Shown in pieces: positions 16,088 through 25,538 of a stretch of DNA of 64,000 nt. Position numbers and translations under genes: made by a program. The first letter of the stretch is position 1, and every line of letters begins with the position of its first letter. The stretch is from NCBI RefSeq assembly GCF_008039875.1, contig NZ_VRUU01000002.1, positions 156,847-220,846 on the forward strand. Reading direction: 5' to 3'. The notes beneath the pieces were generated by a model. The model was not told the DNA's origin, did not search any database, and worked only from the letters and a program-made list of their open reading frames with translations. Source of the stretch: Methylobacterium sp. WL119. Its GTDB lineage: Bacteria; Pseudomonadota; Alphaproteobacteria; Rhizobiales; Beijerinckiaceae.

Positions 16088-18352
16088 TCAGACCGGGATG
16101 CCGTGGGCCTTGGCGAAGGCGGCGAGCGCCGGGCGGATCGAGGCGCCGTCATGGGCGCGGGCCATCTCGGCGTCGATCACGTCGGCGATCGCCCGCGCAT
16201 CGAGGCTCAGCACCATCGCCTTGATCGGGCCGATCGAGGCGGGCGACATCGAGAGGTCGCGGAAGCCCATGCCGATCAGCGCCATCGCCTCGAGCGGCCG
16301 TCCGCCGATCTCGCCGCACACCGTCACCGGGCATCCGGCCGCGTTCGCGCGCTCGGCGATCAACCGGAAGGCGCGGATCGCCGCGGCGCAGAGCGGATCG
16401 AACCGGTCCGCGACGCGGCGGTTCTCGCGGTCGACCGCAAACAGGAACTGCATCAGGTCGTTCGAGCCGACCGACAGGAAGTCGGCCACCTGCGCGATCT
16501 CGTCGATCTGGAACAAGAGCGAGGGCACCTCGACCATCGCGCCGAGGCGGCAATCGCTCGGCAGCGGATGGCCGTGGCGGCGCAGATGCGCCTTCTCGCG
16601 ATCGACGATCGCCTTGGCCCGGACGAACTCGTCGACCGTGGCGACCATCGGGAACATGATCTTGAGCGGGCGCCCGGCCGCCGCCCTCAGCAGCGCGCGC
16701 AGCTGCACACGAAGCAGCGCCGGTCGGTCGAGGCCGATCCGGATCGCGCGCCAGCCCAGCGCCGGGTTCTCCTCCTCGAGCTTGGGCATGTACGGCAGGA
16801 TCTTGTCGCCGCCGATGTCGAGCGTGCGGATCGTCACCGGCCGGTCGCCGGTGGCGGCGAACACCGCCTCGTACAGCGCCTGCTGCTCGGCCGCCGAGGG
16901 CATCCGCTGCGCCACCATGAACTGCAGCTCGGTGCGGAACAGGCCGATGCCCTCCGCGCCGGTCTCGTTGAGGTGGCCGAGGTCGACGAGCAGGCCGGCA
17001 TTGAGGTGCAGGCCGATGCGGATGCCGTCCCGGGTGATCGCGGGGACGTCGCGCAGCGCCCGGTACTGCTCCTGCCGCTTGGCGCGCAGGCGCACCATCT
17101 CGGCATAGGCCGCCTCGATCTCCGGCCCCGGGCGGACCTGGACCTCGCCGGAGACGCCGTCGACGATGATCGCGTCGCCCGAATCGCACAGCGCCGTCGC
17201 GTTCTCGACCTCGCCGACGGCAGGGATGCCGAGCGCCCGCGCGACGATCGCGATGTGGCTCGTCGGACCGCCCTCCTCCAGCACGACGCCGCGCAGGCGC
17301 GATGGATCGTAGTCGAGCAGCGCCGCCGGGCCCATCGAGCGGGCGACCAGGATCGCGTTGTCGGGCAGGTAGGCGCCCGCGCCCGCGCCCTCCTGCCCGG
17401 TCAAGCGGCGCAGCAGGCGGTTGGCGAGGTCGTCGAGGTCGTGCAGGCGATCGCGCAGGTACGGGTCGCTCTGGCGCATCATCCGGGCGCGGTTGTCCGA
17501 CTGGACGCGCTCGACCGCCGCCTCCGCGGTCAAGCCCGAGACCACTGCCTCGCGCATCCGGCGCAGCCAGCCCTTGTCGTGGGCGAACATGCGCACCGTT
17601 TCCAGCACCTCGCGAGATTCGCCGGTGCCGATCTTGTCGCCGCGCTCGACCAGGTCGTCGATCGCCGAGCGCACCGCCTCGATCGCGGCCTCGAGCCGGG
17701 CGATCTCGGCCTCGACGTTCTCGGCGATCAGCGTCTTCACGACGATGCGCGGCTCGTGCAGCACCACGTGGCCGAGGCCGATGCCGTCGGCGAGCACGAC
17801 GCCGCGGGCGTTGACGGCGCGGCGCGCCGCGGTGCCGGCGTCGGGAGCCAGCCCCTGCAGCTCGCCAGACGCGATCATCTCCGAGAGCACCATCGCGGTG
17901 GTCTGGAGCGCCTCGATCTCCTCGTCGGAATAGACGCGGTAGGTCTTGTTCTGGACGGTGAGCACGCCGAGCGTGTTGCCGGCCCGGAGCAGCGGCACGC
18001 CGAGGAAGGCGTGATACGCCTCCTCGCCCGTCTCTGGGCGGTAGGAGAAGGCCGGGTGGGTCTGCGCGTCGGAGAGCGACAACGGCTCGGCCGTCTGCGC
18101 GATCAGGCCGACGAGGCCCTCGTCGGCGCGCATCCGGGTCAGGTGGACCGCCTCGCGGTTCAGGCCCTCGGTGGCGAACAGCTCGAGCGTGTTGTCGTCG
18201 CGCAGGACGTAGACCGAGCACACCTCGGCGATGACGTTGGCGGCGATGACCACGACGATGCGGTCCAGGCGCGCCTGGGGGCTGACCGGCTCCGCCATGG
18301 CTTCGCGGAGGCGGCGCAGCAGCAGGCGCGGGCCTCCGGGCGCAGCGGGCAT
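16088..18352 (-). CDS. ptsP: PTS-Ntr phosphoenolpyruvate-protein phosphotransferase (EI-Ntr)
   Basis: PtsP autophosphorylates from PEP and passes phosphate to NPr (PtsO), the entry point of the regulatory nitrogen PTS. The 754-residue protein has an N-terminal GAF sensor domain (about 25-165), typical of EI-Ntr and absent from sugar EI. A PEP-utiliser N-terminal domain follows, then the phospho-His segment GGPTSHIAIVARALGIPAVG, and the C-terminal PEP-binding TIM barrel with GTGLFRTE-like (GIGLFRTELQFM), SVGSNDLMQF and CGEIGGRP motifs. It lies between lysC and prfA, the usual Rhizobiales order. In other bacteria glutamine binding by the GAF domain links it to nitrogen status. Confidence 0.96.
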   Translation of the reverse strand: MPAAPGGPRLLLRRLREAMAEPVSPQARLDRIVVVIAANVIAEVCSVYVLRDDNTLELFATEGLNREAVHLTRMRADEGLVGLIAQTAEPLSLSDAQTHPAFSYRPETGEEAYHAFLGVPLLRAGNTLGVLTVQNKTYRVYSDEEIEALQTTAMVLSEMIASGELQGLAPDAGTAARRAVNARGVVLADGIGLGHVVLHEPRIVVKTLIAENVEAEIARLEAAIEAVRSAIDDLVERGDKIGTGESREVLETVRMFAHDKGWLRRMREAVVSGLTAEAAVERVQSDNRARMMRQSDPYLRDRLHDLDDLANRLLRRLTGQEGAGAGAYLPDNAILVARSMGPAALLDYDPSRLRGVVLEEGGPTSHIAIVARALGIPAVGEVENATALCDSGDAIIVDGVSGEVQVRPGPEIEAAYAEMVRLRAKRQEQYRALRDVPAITRDGIRIGLHLNAGLLVDLGHLNETGAEGIGLFRTELQFMVAQRMPSAAEQQALYEAVFAATGDRPVTIRTLDIGGDKILPYMPKLEEENPALGWRAIRIGLDRPALLRVQLRALLRAAAGRPLKIMFPMVATVDEFVRAKAIVDREKAHLRRHGHPLPSDCRLGAMVEVPSLLFQIDEIAQVADFLSVGSNDLMQFLFAVDRENRRVADRFDPLCAAAIRAFRLIAERANAAGCPVTVCGEIGGRPLEAMALIGMGFRDLSMSPASIGPIKAMVLSLDARAIADVIDAEMARAHDGASIRPALAAFAKAHGIPV

Positions 18353-18437
18353 CGTCTGGTCAATCCCCTGTCAGCGCGACGCCGGGTGTCGGCGCCGGGC
18401 AATCTCAGGTCGCACCCGTCGGACGGGCCTGCAAGCC

Positions 18438-19673
18438 TCAGGCCTGATCCAGGCCGTATAGCGAGTGGAGCGTGCGGACGGCAAGCTCGGTATAGGCCGC
18501 GTCGATCAGGACGGAGAACTTGATCTCGGAGGTGGTGATCGCCCGGATGTTGATGCCCTTGTCGGCCAGCGCCCGGAACGCCTTGGCCGCCACGCCGGCA
18601 TGGCTGCGCATCCCGACGCCGATCGCCGAAACCTTCACCACGTCGGTGGCGCCCTCGATCTGCGCGAACCCGATCGTGTCGTGCGCCCGGTCGAGCACCG
18701 TGCGCGCCCGGTCGTAGTCGGCGGCCGGCACCGTGAAGGTCATGTCGGTGGTCGACTGGTCGCCCGACACCGTCTGGATGATCATGTCGACGTTGATGTT
18801 GGCGTCGGCCAGCGGCCCGAAGATCGCGGCGGCGACGCCGGGGCTGTCCTTGACGCGGCGAAGCGTGATCTGCGCCTCGTCCCGCGCGAAGGCGATCCCG
18901 GTGATGATCTGCTGTTCCACGTCTGTGTCCTCGTCGCAGATGAGGGTGCCGGGGCGCGCGGCGTCCGGCGGATCGAAGGAGGAGCGGACCGTGGTCGGCA
19001 CCCGATGCACCATGGCGAGCTCGACGGAGCGGACCTGCAGCACCTTGGCGCCGAGCGAGGCCATCTCCAGCATCTCCTCGAAGGTGACGCGCTCCATGCG
19101 CCGCGCCTTCGGCACGACGCGTGGGTCGGTGGTGTAGACCCCGTCCACGTCGGTGTAGATGTCGCAGCGCTCGGCGCCGATGGCGGCGGCGACGGCCACC
19201 GCGCTGGTATCCGACCCGCCGCGGCCCAACGTCGTGATCCGGCCGGTCTCGGCATGGATGCCCTGGAAGCCGGCGATCACCGCGACCTCGCCGCGCTTGA
19301 ACCCTGCGTCGAGCCGGGTGCCGTCGATCTCCTCGATGCGGGCCGAGCCGTGCGCGTCGGACGTCAGGATCGGCACCTGCCAGCCCTGCCAGGAGCGGGC
19401 CGGGATCCCGGCTTTGCGCAGCGCGATCGCCAGGAGGCCCGAGGTCACCTGCTCGCCCGAGGCGACCACGGAATCGTACTCGGCGGCCTCGTATTCGGGG
19501 TCGGCGTCCTTGACCCAGCCGACGAGCTCGTTGGTCTTGCCCGACATCGCCGAGACCACGACCGCGACCTCGTAGCCGGCCGCGACCTCGCGTGCGACGT
19601 GGGCGGCCACGTTGCGGATGCGCTCGACGTTGGCGACCGAGGTGCCGCCGAATTTCATCACCAGACGGGGCAT
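18438..19673 (-). CDS. lysC: Aspartate kinase
   Basis: LysC phosphorylates aspartate, the first step to lysine, threonine, methionine and diaminopimelate. The 411-residue monofunctional enzyme begins MPRLVMKFGGTSVANVERI with the KFGGTS nucleotide motif. It contains the catalytic-domain segment TLGRGGSDTSAVAVAAA and ends with two ACT regulatory domains (about 265-400) that normally bind lysine and/or threonine. It is first in the minus-strand cluster with ptsP (85-bp gap), prfA and prmC, and is divergent from ubiG. Confidence 0.96.
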   Translation of the reverse strand: MPRLVMKFGGTSVANVERIRNVAAHVAREVAAGYEVAVVVSAMSGKTNELVGWVKDADPEYEAAEYDSVVASGEQVTSGLLAIALRKAGIPARSWQGWQVPILTSDAHGSARIEEIDGTRLDAGFKRGEVAVIAGFQGIHAETGRITTLGRGGSDTSAVAVAAAIGAERCDIYTDVDGVYTTDPRVVPKARRMERVTFEEMLEMASLGAKVLQVRSVELAMVHRVPTTVRSSFDPPDAARPGTLICDEDTDVEQQIITGIAFARDEAQITLRRVKDSPGVAAAIFGPLADANINVDMIIQTVSGDQSTTDMTFTVPAADYDRARTVLDRAHDTIGFAQIEGATDVVKVSAIGVGMRSHAGVAAKAFRALADKGINIRAITTSEIKFSVLIDAAYTELAVRTLHSLYGLDQA

Positions 19674-19953
19674 GCAGCGTCCGCGTTTCTCAAACTTCGT
19701 CGAACGACCGATCCGGGCTCAGATGTCCGGGCGTGTTCGGCGGCCTCCAACGATTCGCGAACGGCCGCGCCGCCGGCTGTACCGGACCGGCGTCCGGCGG
19801 GTACAAGCGGGGTCGGGGGCTGTCAACACGCCGCCAAGCTCCACTTACCCGGAATGCAGGGTCGGCAGCACCCGCTCGGCCGGTCGCCCGTGCGCGGTCG
19901 GCGCGGGACTGCGACCACCGAGCGCGCGCCGTCCCCGAATGGAAAGAGATCGG

Positions 19954-20742
19954 ATGACCATCGACGAGACCGCCGCCGGGATCGAGGCAGGTGCGAGCAG
20001 CAGCGCGGGCCTCGGCTTCGTCGACCCCGGCGAGGTCGCCCGGTTCGATGCGCTCGCCGCGACGTGGTGGGATCCGCGCGGTCCGATGCGGGTGCTGCAC
20101 CGCTTCAACCCCGTCCGCCTCGCCTACATCCGCGACGCGGTCTGCCGTCATCACGGGCGGTCGGTCGAGACGCCGTTCGCGCTGCAGGGCCTCTCGATCG
20201 TCGATGTCGGCTGCGGCGGCGGCGTGCTGTCGGAGCCGCTCGCGCGCCTGGGCGCCGACGTCACCGGCCTCGACCCGGCGGCGCAGAACATCGCCGCCGC
20301 GCGACGCCACGCGGAGGCCGAGGGCGTGCCCGTCGACTATCGCGCCGAGACCATCGAGTCTGTGGTCGCCGCGGGCGAGACCTTCGACGTGGTGCTGATC
20401 ATGGAGGTGATCGAGCACGTGACCGACATGCCGGCCTTCGTCCGCACGGCGGCGTCGGCGGTGAAGCCCGGCGGCCTGCTCTTCGCCGCGACGCTCAACC
20501 GGACGATGCGCTCCTTCGCGCTCGCCATCGTCGGCGCCGAGTACGTCCTCGGCTGGCTCCCCAAGGGCACCCACGACTGGGAGAAGTTCGTGACGCCGTC
20601 CGAGCTGTCGGCGGCGCTCGGCGGCGGCGGCCTGTCGGTCACCGACACCACGGGCGTCGTCTACAATCCGCTCACCGACGGCTGGCGGCTGGGCCGCGAT
20701 ACGGCGGTGAACTACATGCTGGCGGCCGAGCGCCCGGCCTAG
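19954..20742 (+). CDS. ubiG: Ubiquinone biosynthesis O-methyltransferase
   Basis: UbiG performs both O-methylations of ubiquinone synthesis. The 262-residue SAM-dependent methyltransferase has the typical N-terminal segment VARFDALAATWWDPRGPMRVLHRFNP (in parts: FDALAATWWDPRGPM), the SAM motif IVDVGCGGGVLSEPLARLGA, and EVIEHV. The ATG at 19954 is chosen because family similarity begins here; GGAAAGAG lies about 10 nt upstream. Divergence from lysC across about 280 bp is the usual alphaproteobacterial arrangement. Confidence 0.95.
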   Translation: MTIDETAAGIEAGASSSAGLGFVDPGEVARFDALAATWWDPRGPMRVLHRFNPVRLAYIRDAVCRHHGRSVETPFALQGLSIVDVGCGGGVLSEPLARLGADVTGLDPAAQNIAAARRHAEAEGVPVDYRAETIESVVAAGETFDVVLIMEVIEHVTDMPAFVRTAASAVKPGGLLFAATLNRTMRSFALAIVGAEYVLGWLPKGTHDWEKFVTPSELSAALGGGGLSVTDTTGVVYNPLTDGWRLGRDTAVNYMLAAERPA

Positions 20743-20787
20743 CACGCAGGGCACTGTTCGACCGGCGTCAGAATCGAAGGAGACCCG

Positions 20788-21348
20788 ATGCTCGAGAAGA
20801 TCCCCGCAGCGGTCGGCCAGGCCCTGTCCGGCCTCAAGGCCGGCCTCGAGAAGACCGTCTTCCACGCCGATTTCGCCGATGCCCCGGAGACGATCGCGCT
20901 GACGAGCCCGGCCTTCGCCGACGGCGCCGGCATGCCGGTCCGCTTCACCGCGGATGGCGACGGGACGTCGCCGCCGCTCGCCTGGAGCGGCCTTTCCGCG
21001 AGCACGGCGAGCGTCGCGATCCTCGCCGAGGATGCCGGCAGCCCGACGCCGCAGCCGCTGGTGCACCTCATCGTCTGGAACCTCGCGCCGGACGTTTCGG
21101 ATCTGGCCGAGGGGGCGGCCTCTGCGAACGCGCGCGTCGATCTCGGCAAGAACAGCTTCCTCAAGGACGGCTGGCTTCCGCCCGACCCGCCCACCGGCCA
21201 CGGCCCGCACCGCTACCTGTTCCAGGTCTACGCCCTCGACCGCCTCCTCGACCTGCCGGCCTCGCCGGGCCGCGGCGCCCTGGTCGATGCGATGCGCGGC
21301 CACGTCCTGGCCAAGGGATCGCTGGCGGGAATCTACGAGCGGCGCTGA
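20788..21348 (+). CDS. YbhB/YbcL family Raf-kinase-inhibitor-like (PEBP) protein
   Basis: Phosphatidylethanolamine-binding-like protein of 186 residues; the biochemical role of bacterial members is unclear. Recognisable features are FTADGDGTSPPLAWSG (the conserved DGxxxSPPLxW motif), LAEDAGSPTPQPLVHLIVWN (the ligand-pocket Asp and His region) and GPHRYLFQVYAL. There is no signal peptide, so it is likely cytoplasmic, unlike some secreted homologues. It follows ubiG by 45 bp and may be cotranscribed with it and the downstream oxidoreductase. Confidence 0.9.
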   Translation: MLEKIPAAVGQALSGLKAGLEKTVFHADFADAPETIALTSPAFADGAGMPVRFTADGDGTSPPLAWSGLSASTASVAILAEDAGSPTPQPLVHLIVWNLAPDVSDLAEGAASANARVDLGKNSFLKDGWLPPDPPTGHGPHRYLFQVYALDRLLDLPASPGRGALVDAMRGHVLAKGSLAGIYERR

Positions 21349-21397
21349 GGCGATCGGCTGGCCTTGGGCAACTGGTGAAACGAACGGAAGGCGCGCG

Positions 21398-22372
21398 ATG
21401 AAGGCTCTCCTGTGCACCCGGCTCGGCGGCCCGGACGACCTGTCGATCGCGACGCTGCCCGATCCCGTCCCCGGCCCGGGCGAGGCCCTGGTGCGGGTCA
21501 CCGTCGCCGCGCTCAACTTCTTCGACACGCTGATCATCGCCGGGCGCTATCAGGTGAAGCCCGAGCTGCCGTTCTCGCCCGGGGGCGAGGCCTGCGGCGT
21601 GGTCGAGGCCCTGGGACCGGGCGCGGACGGCGTGCGGGTCGGCGATCGGGTGATCGTGCATGCCAAGCACGGCACCTGCCGCGAACGGCTCGCGGTGCCC
21701 GCACGCATGCTGACGCCGGTTCCGGCCGGGGTGAGCGACGAGCAGGCTGCCGGCCTCACGATCACCTACGGCACGTCCCTCCATGCCCTGCGCAACCGCG
21801 CGAAGATCCGGCCCGGCGAATGGCTCGCGGTGCTCGGGGCGTCGGGCGGGGTCGGTCTCGCGGCGGTCGAGCTCGGGGCGCTGCTCGGGGCCCGGGTGAT
21901 CGCCTGCGCCTCCTCGGAGGACAAGCTCGCCATCGCCCGGCAGCACGGGGCGGAGGTGGGCCTCGTCTACGATCCGGCCACCCTGCGCGACACCCTGAAG
22001 GACGCGACCGGGGGCAAGGGCGTCGACGTGGTCTACGACGCGGTCGGCGACGCCTTCTCGGAACCGGCCTTCCGCGCGCTGACCTGGCGCGGCCGCTTCC
22101 TCGTCGTGGGTTTCGCCGCGGGCGAGATTCCCCGCCTGCCCCTCAACATCATGCTGCTGAAGGAGCTCGACGTGATGGGCGTCCACTGGGGCGTCTTCAC
22201 CGAGCGCGAGCCGGAGGTGCACCGCGAGAACCAGCGCCAAATGCTCGCATGGGTCGCCGAGGGGCGGCTGACCGCGCGGGTGCACGGCGCCTACCCCCTC
22301 GAGGACTACGCCGCGGCCCTCGGCATCCTCAGCCGGCGCGAGGCGGTGGGCAAGGTGCTGCTCCGGCCCTGA
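21398..22372 (+). CDS. NADPH:quinone oxidoreductase family protein (zinc-free MDR)
   Basis: A 324-residue medium-chain dehydrogenase/reductase of the quinone-oxidoreductase type. It has an N-terminal GroES-like domain (PGPGEALVRVTVAALNFFDT, no zinc-ligand Cys pattern) and a Rossmann domain with the nucleotide motif VLGASGGVGLAAVELGALLG. The closing segment LSRREAVGKVLLRP is typical of zinc-free QOR. Substrate specificity (quinones, enones or acyl-CoA) cannot be deduced. It is 49 bp downstream of the PEBP gene and converges on the PfkB kinase with only 4 bp between stops. Confidence 0.85.
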   Translation: MKALLCTRLGGPDDLSIATLPDPVPGPGEALVRVTVAALNFFDTLIIAGRYQVKPELPFSPGGEACGVVEALGPGADGVRVGDRVIVHAKHGTCRERLAVPARMLTPVPAGVSDEQAAGLTITYGTSLHALRNRAKIRPGEWLAVLGASGGVGLAAVELGALLGARVIACASSEDKLAIARQHGAEVGLVYDPATLRDTLKDATGGKGVDVVYDAVGDAFSEPAFRALTWRGRFLVVGFAAGEIPRLPLNIMLLKELDVMGVHWGVFTEREPEVHRENQRQMLAWVAEGRLTARVHGAYPLEDYAAALGILSRREAVGKVLLRP

Positions 22373-22376
22373 TCCT

Positions 22377-23390
22377 TCAGATCAGCCCCTGCGCCTTGGC
22401 GAGCGCGACGAGGTCGCCCTGCGGCCGGGCGCCGATGTGCTGGATCACCTCCGCCGCCGCGAGCGCGCCGAGGCGGGCCGAGGTGACGTAGTCGAGGCCG
22501 CGGGCGTGACCGGCCAGGAAGCCGGCGGCGAAGAGGTCGCCCGCGCCGGTGGTGTCGATCACCTCGCGCACCGGCGAGGCCTCGACCGAGCGGATCTCGC
22601 CGCCCTTCACCACCATCGCGCCCTCGGACGAGCGCGTGACGAGGCCGAGCAGGTGCCGCCCGCGGGCGTCGCGCTCGTCGCGGAGCGCCTTCAGCGCCAC
22701 GTCCGCGTCGTCGGTCTGGTAGAGGCTCTGCAACTCGCCGATGTTGGCGAACAGGATGTCGACGCTGCCGTCGCGGATCAGCCCGAGGAACTCGTCGCGG
22801 TAGCGGCCGACGCAGAACGCGTCCGACAGGGTCAGCGCCACCGCGTTGCCGGCGCCGTGGGCGATCGTCACCGCCTTGCGGAACGCGTCCTTGGCGGCCG
22901 GCGGGTCCCAGAGGTAGCCCTCGAGGTAGACGACGCGGGCGCTCGCGACCGTCGCCTCGTCGAGGTCGGCCGGCGACAGGCCCTGGCAGGCGCCGAGATA
23001 GGTGTTCATCGTGCGCTCGCCGTCGGGCGTCACGAGGACGAAGCAGCGGGCGGTGGCCGGCCCGTCGGTCGCCACCGGCACGTCGAACGCGACGCCGGTC
23101 GCCTTCAGGTCGTGGCTGAACAGGCCGCCGAGCTCGTCGTCGCGGACCTTGCCGACGAAGCCGGTCTTGGCGCCGAGCAGCGCCGCGCCGACCGCCGTGT
23201 TGGCGCCCGACCCACCCGACACGATCGTCGCCGGCCCCATCGCGGAGAACAGCGCCTCGGCGCGCGGCTCGTCGATCAGCGCCATCGCGCCCTTCGGCAC
23301 GCCCTGGTCGGCGAGGAAACCCTCGTCCGTGCGGGCGATGACGTCGACGATGGCGTTGCCGAGCACCAGTAGGTCGAGGCGAGCGGTCAT
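22377..23390 (-). CDS. PfkB-family carbohydrate/adenosine kinase
   Basis: The 337-residue ribokinase-fold protein has both PfkB signatures. The first, around GGSGANTAVGAALLGAKTGFVG, is a glycine-rich substrate motif. The second, VIDTTGAGDLFAAGFLAG, carries the catalytic Asp and anion hole. The start MTARLDLLVLGNAIVDVIARTD resembles alphaproteobacterial proteins annotated as adenosine kinase. AGGGA lies 8 nt before the ATG at 23390, supporting this start over upstream in-frame codons. It probably phosphorylates adenosine or a sugar using ATP. The exact substrate is inferred. Confidence 0.88.
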   Translation of the reverse strand: MTARLDLLVLGNAIVDVIARTDEGFLADQGVPKGAMALIDEPRAEALFSAMGPATIVSGGSGANTAVGAALLGAKTGFVGKVRDDELGGLFSHDLKATGVAFDVPVATDGPATARCFVLVTPDGERTMNTYLGACQGLSPADLDEATVASARVVYLEGYLWDPPAAKDAFRKAVTIAHGAGNAVALTLSDAFCVGRYRDEFLGLIRDGSVDILFANIGELQSLYQTDDADVALKALRDERDARGRHLLGLVTRSSEGAMVVKGGEIRSVEASPVREVIDTTGAGDLFAAGFLAGHARGLDYVTSARLGALAAAEVIQHIGARPQGDLVALAKAQGLI

Positions 23391-23457
23391 GCGGGCGTCC
23401 CTTCGGAAATTCGCTCGCGCTCTCGCACCGGCGCCCGGCAGGGTCAAGCGAGGCGGC

Positions 23458-24012
23458 TCAGGCGTCGTCGTAGAGTTCGGCGAGCGGGACGGTGATGCCG
23501 GGAGGATCGAAGGTCAGCACGCCGTCCGAGACGATACGCGTCTCGATGACGTCGTCGGCGCGACGATGATGGTGGACGGCGAGGCGTTTGACCGTGTCGA
23601 TGAGGAGGTAATGCATCACGCTCGGGATGCCGAAGTAGCCTGCGAATTTCGCGCCCGTATCGATCGATCGCGTGCTCGGCGAGAGGACTTCGACCACGAT
23701 GACCGGATCCGTCACTTCCACCGTGTCCGGATCGAGACGAGGTCCGCAACGCACGAGGGCGTCAGGCTCGAAAGCCGTGGTGCGTTCGATCCGAATCGTC
23801 ATTCCGTCCGGGAGCACCTGGCAGGGCAAGCCCTCCCGCCGAATGGCAGCCCGCAACGCGAGTTGAGCGGCGAATTTCGTCTCGGCATGCCGGACCCGTT
23901 CCGGCGACATCGCGAAGACCTCGCCGTCGAGCAACTCATGCCGCCCCGGTCGTCCCTCGCCCCAGGCCAGGAACTCGTCGACGGTCATGCGCGGTTTCGG
24001 CTTCACGCTCAT
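23458..24012 (-). CDS. Uma2 family (DUF820) restriction-endonuclease-like protein
   Basis: The 184-residue protein belongs to the Uma2/DUF820 family, a PD-(D/E)XK nuclease-like fold of uncertain role that is especially expanded in cyanobacteria. Visible hallmarks are MTVDEFLAWGE, HELLDGEVFAMSPE, FEPDALVRCG (conserved Asp), DPVIVVEVLSPSTRSIDTGAKFAGY (Glu-x-Leu-Ser-Pro-Ser) and VMHYLLID. The putative catalytic D...E...K pattern is intact. It is a stand-alone gene with no restriction-modification partner nearby. Confidence 0.85.
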   Translation of the reverse strand: MSVKPKPRMTVDEFLAWGEGRPGRHELLDGEVFAMSPERVRHAETKFAAQLALRAAIRREGLPCQVLPDGMTIRIERTTAFEPDALVRCGPRLDPDTVEVTDPVIVVEVLSPSTRSIDTGAKFAGYFGIPSVMHYLLIDTVKRLAVHHHRRADDVIETRIVSDGVLTFDPPGITVPLAELYDDA

Positions 24013-24055
24013 GCGGCGAGCGTAACATGTCCCGATCGGGCCGCGAAGGCGGCCG

Positions 24056-24376
24056 CTACTGCATCGACTTCACTTCGCACTGCGCGTAATCGGCGCTCGC
24101 CTTCACGTAGGCGTTGAGCTTCTGCACGTAGCCTTCCGCGATCGGCCGGAACGCCTGGAGCTGCAGGTTGTAGGCCTTGATCGCGTCGTTGTAGCTGTAG
24201 GCCTCCCAGCCCGGGCACCCGCCCTTGGCATCGAGGCAGGCGGGTTTCGCCGGCAGGGCCGGCTTCTCCGGCTTGGCCGAGGCGGGCGGCGGCTCCGGAA
24301 GCGGGCAGGCGGCGAGTGCCGCGCCGGGGCAGACCAGCGCAAGGACGAGCGAGGATCGGCTCAGGAAACCGCGCAT
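24056..24376 (-). CDS. Small exported hypothetical protein
   Basis: A 106-residue product with a Sec signal peptide (cleavage likely after CPGAALA, about residue 23), a Pro/Lys-rich linker and four Cys residues in the mature part (ACPL, KPACLD, GGCPGW, QCEV). These could form two disulfides in the periplasm. The C-terminal half is helical (YNDAIKAYNLQLQAFRPIAE). Not recognised as a named family. It lies downstream of msrQ on the same strand (77-bp gap). Confidence 0.65.
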   Translation of the reverse strand: MRGFLSRSSLVLALVCPGAALAACPLPEPPPASAKPEKPALPAKPACLDAKGGCPGWEAYSYNDAIKAYNLQLQAFRPIAEGYVQKLNAYVKASADYAQCEVKSMQ

Positions 24377-24453
24377 GGACAGGTCGAGCTCCGTTCGGCC
24401 CGCCGCGGGGCCGCGCCGGGTTGTGCGTCAGCGTGCCGGCGGGAGCAAGGCGC

Positions 24454-25335
24454 CTATGCGGCCGGCTGGACGCGCTGCGGACGGCCCGCACGCGGCGCCG
24501 GCGCCTTCGCACCCAGCGGCACGCGCACGAGGGCGACGACGGGCAGCGTCAGGCCGACCGCGAGGACCCACCAGGCCGGGCGGATCACGTCGGAAAAGTC
24601 GAGGTTGGCGCCGAGCACGAGGTCGGCCGGGATGCCGCTCTTGATCCTGTACCAGGCCGCCTCGATGCCCGCGGTCGCGAGGGCGGCGGCAACGGCGAGC
24701 AGCGCGAGCGACCACGGCCGCATCGGCAGCCTGAACCGTTGCATCAGGCGCCAGCCCATCAGCAGCACGAACAGCCCGGTCCAGAACACCGGATCGGAGA
24801 CGTCGATCTTCGATTGCAGGAAGTAGTGCAGCAGCCCGAGGATGCCGATCGCGTAGGCCGCCTTGTGGAGGCGCGACCAGCTCGCGCCCATCCGCCGGAT
24901 CGCGGCGTCCGTCGACGTCGCCCCGAGGGCGATGAGGCCGACGAGCGCGACGAAGCCGATCGTGAGGTAGAACCGCAGCGCGATCTCGGAGACAACCTTG
25001 GCGAGGTCGAAGTTCTGGTCGACCACGTACAGCGCGAGATGCGCCAGCGCGTAGGCCGCCGTGGTCACGCCGAGCAGGCGCCGGACGTTGATCAGCTTCG
25101 GCCAGTTCGCCACCCGCCGCAGCGGCGTGACCGCGAGGGAGGCCAGCAGGAAGCGGATCGTCCACTCGCCGGTGCCGTGGATCAGCGCCGTGATCGGCTT
25201 CGGCCCGAGCGCGTTCGTCGCGTAGGCGCCGGCGAGGTAGACGGCCGGGGCGACGGCGAGCAGGAACGCGACGAGCTTCAGGAGCGAGAGGCGTCCGGCG
25301 CGGTCGAGCCAGGGCAGCGGCAGGGCGTGGGACAT
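24454..25335 (-). CDS. msrQ: MsrQ, heme-binding membrane subunit of methionine sulfoxide reductase MsrPQ
   Basis: MsrQ (YedZ) is an inner-membrane b-type cytochrome of the ferric-reductase-like fold. It passes electrons from the respiratory chain to periplasmic MsrP, which repairs oxidised methionines. The 293-residue protein shows about six transmembrane segments, with family motifs LIHGTGEWTIRFLLASLAVTP, RRLLGVTTAAYALAHL and LHKAAYAIGILGLLHYF (heme-ligand His candidates). The start at 25335 (MSHALPLPWLDR) is preferred over in-frame codons upstream. The catalytic subunit gene msrP is not next to it, which is unusual. Confidence 0.88.
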   Translation of the reverse strand: MSHALPLPWLDRAGRLSLLKLVAFLLAVAPAVYLAGAYATNALGPKPITALIHGTGEWTIRFLLASLAVTPLRRVANWPKLINVRRLLGVTTAAYALAHLALYVVDQNFDLAKVVSEIALRFYLTIGFVALVGLIALGATSTDAAIRRMGASWSRLHKAAYAIGILGLLHYFLQSKIDVSDPVFWTGLFVLLMGWRLMQRFRLPMRPWSLALLAVAAALATAGIEAAWYRIKSGIPADLVLGANLDFSDVIRPAWWVLAVGLTLPVVALVRVPLGAKAPAPRAGRPQRVQPAA

Positions 25336-25538
25336 CTCGGCTCTTCGCATGCGGTGTCGATGATGGTTGGCGGCCTGGTCGGCCGGCACGGCGCGGGGAG
25401 CGCACGCGACCCATTCGCCGCGCTGTGCCTCCGGTTACGGGCACGGGCCATTCCCGGTTCCGAACCTGCGACGACGGTTGACCCTCCGCGATCCCGGCCG
25501 AGATACCCCCGCAACCCCACGACGCAGGACCGCCTCCG

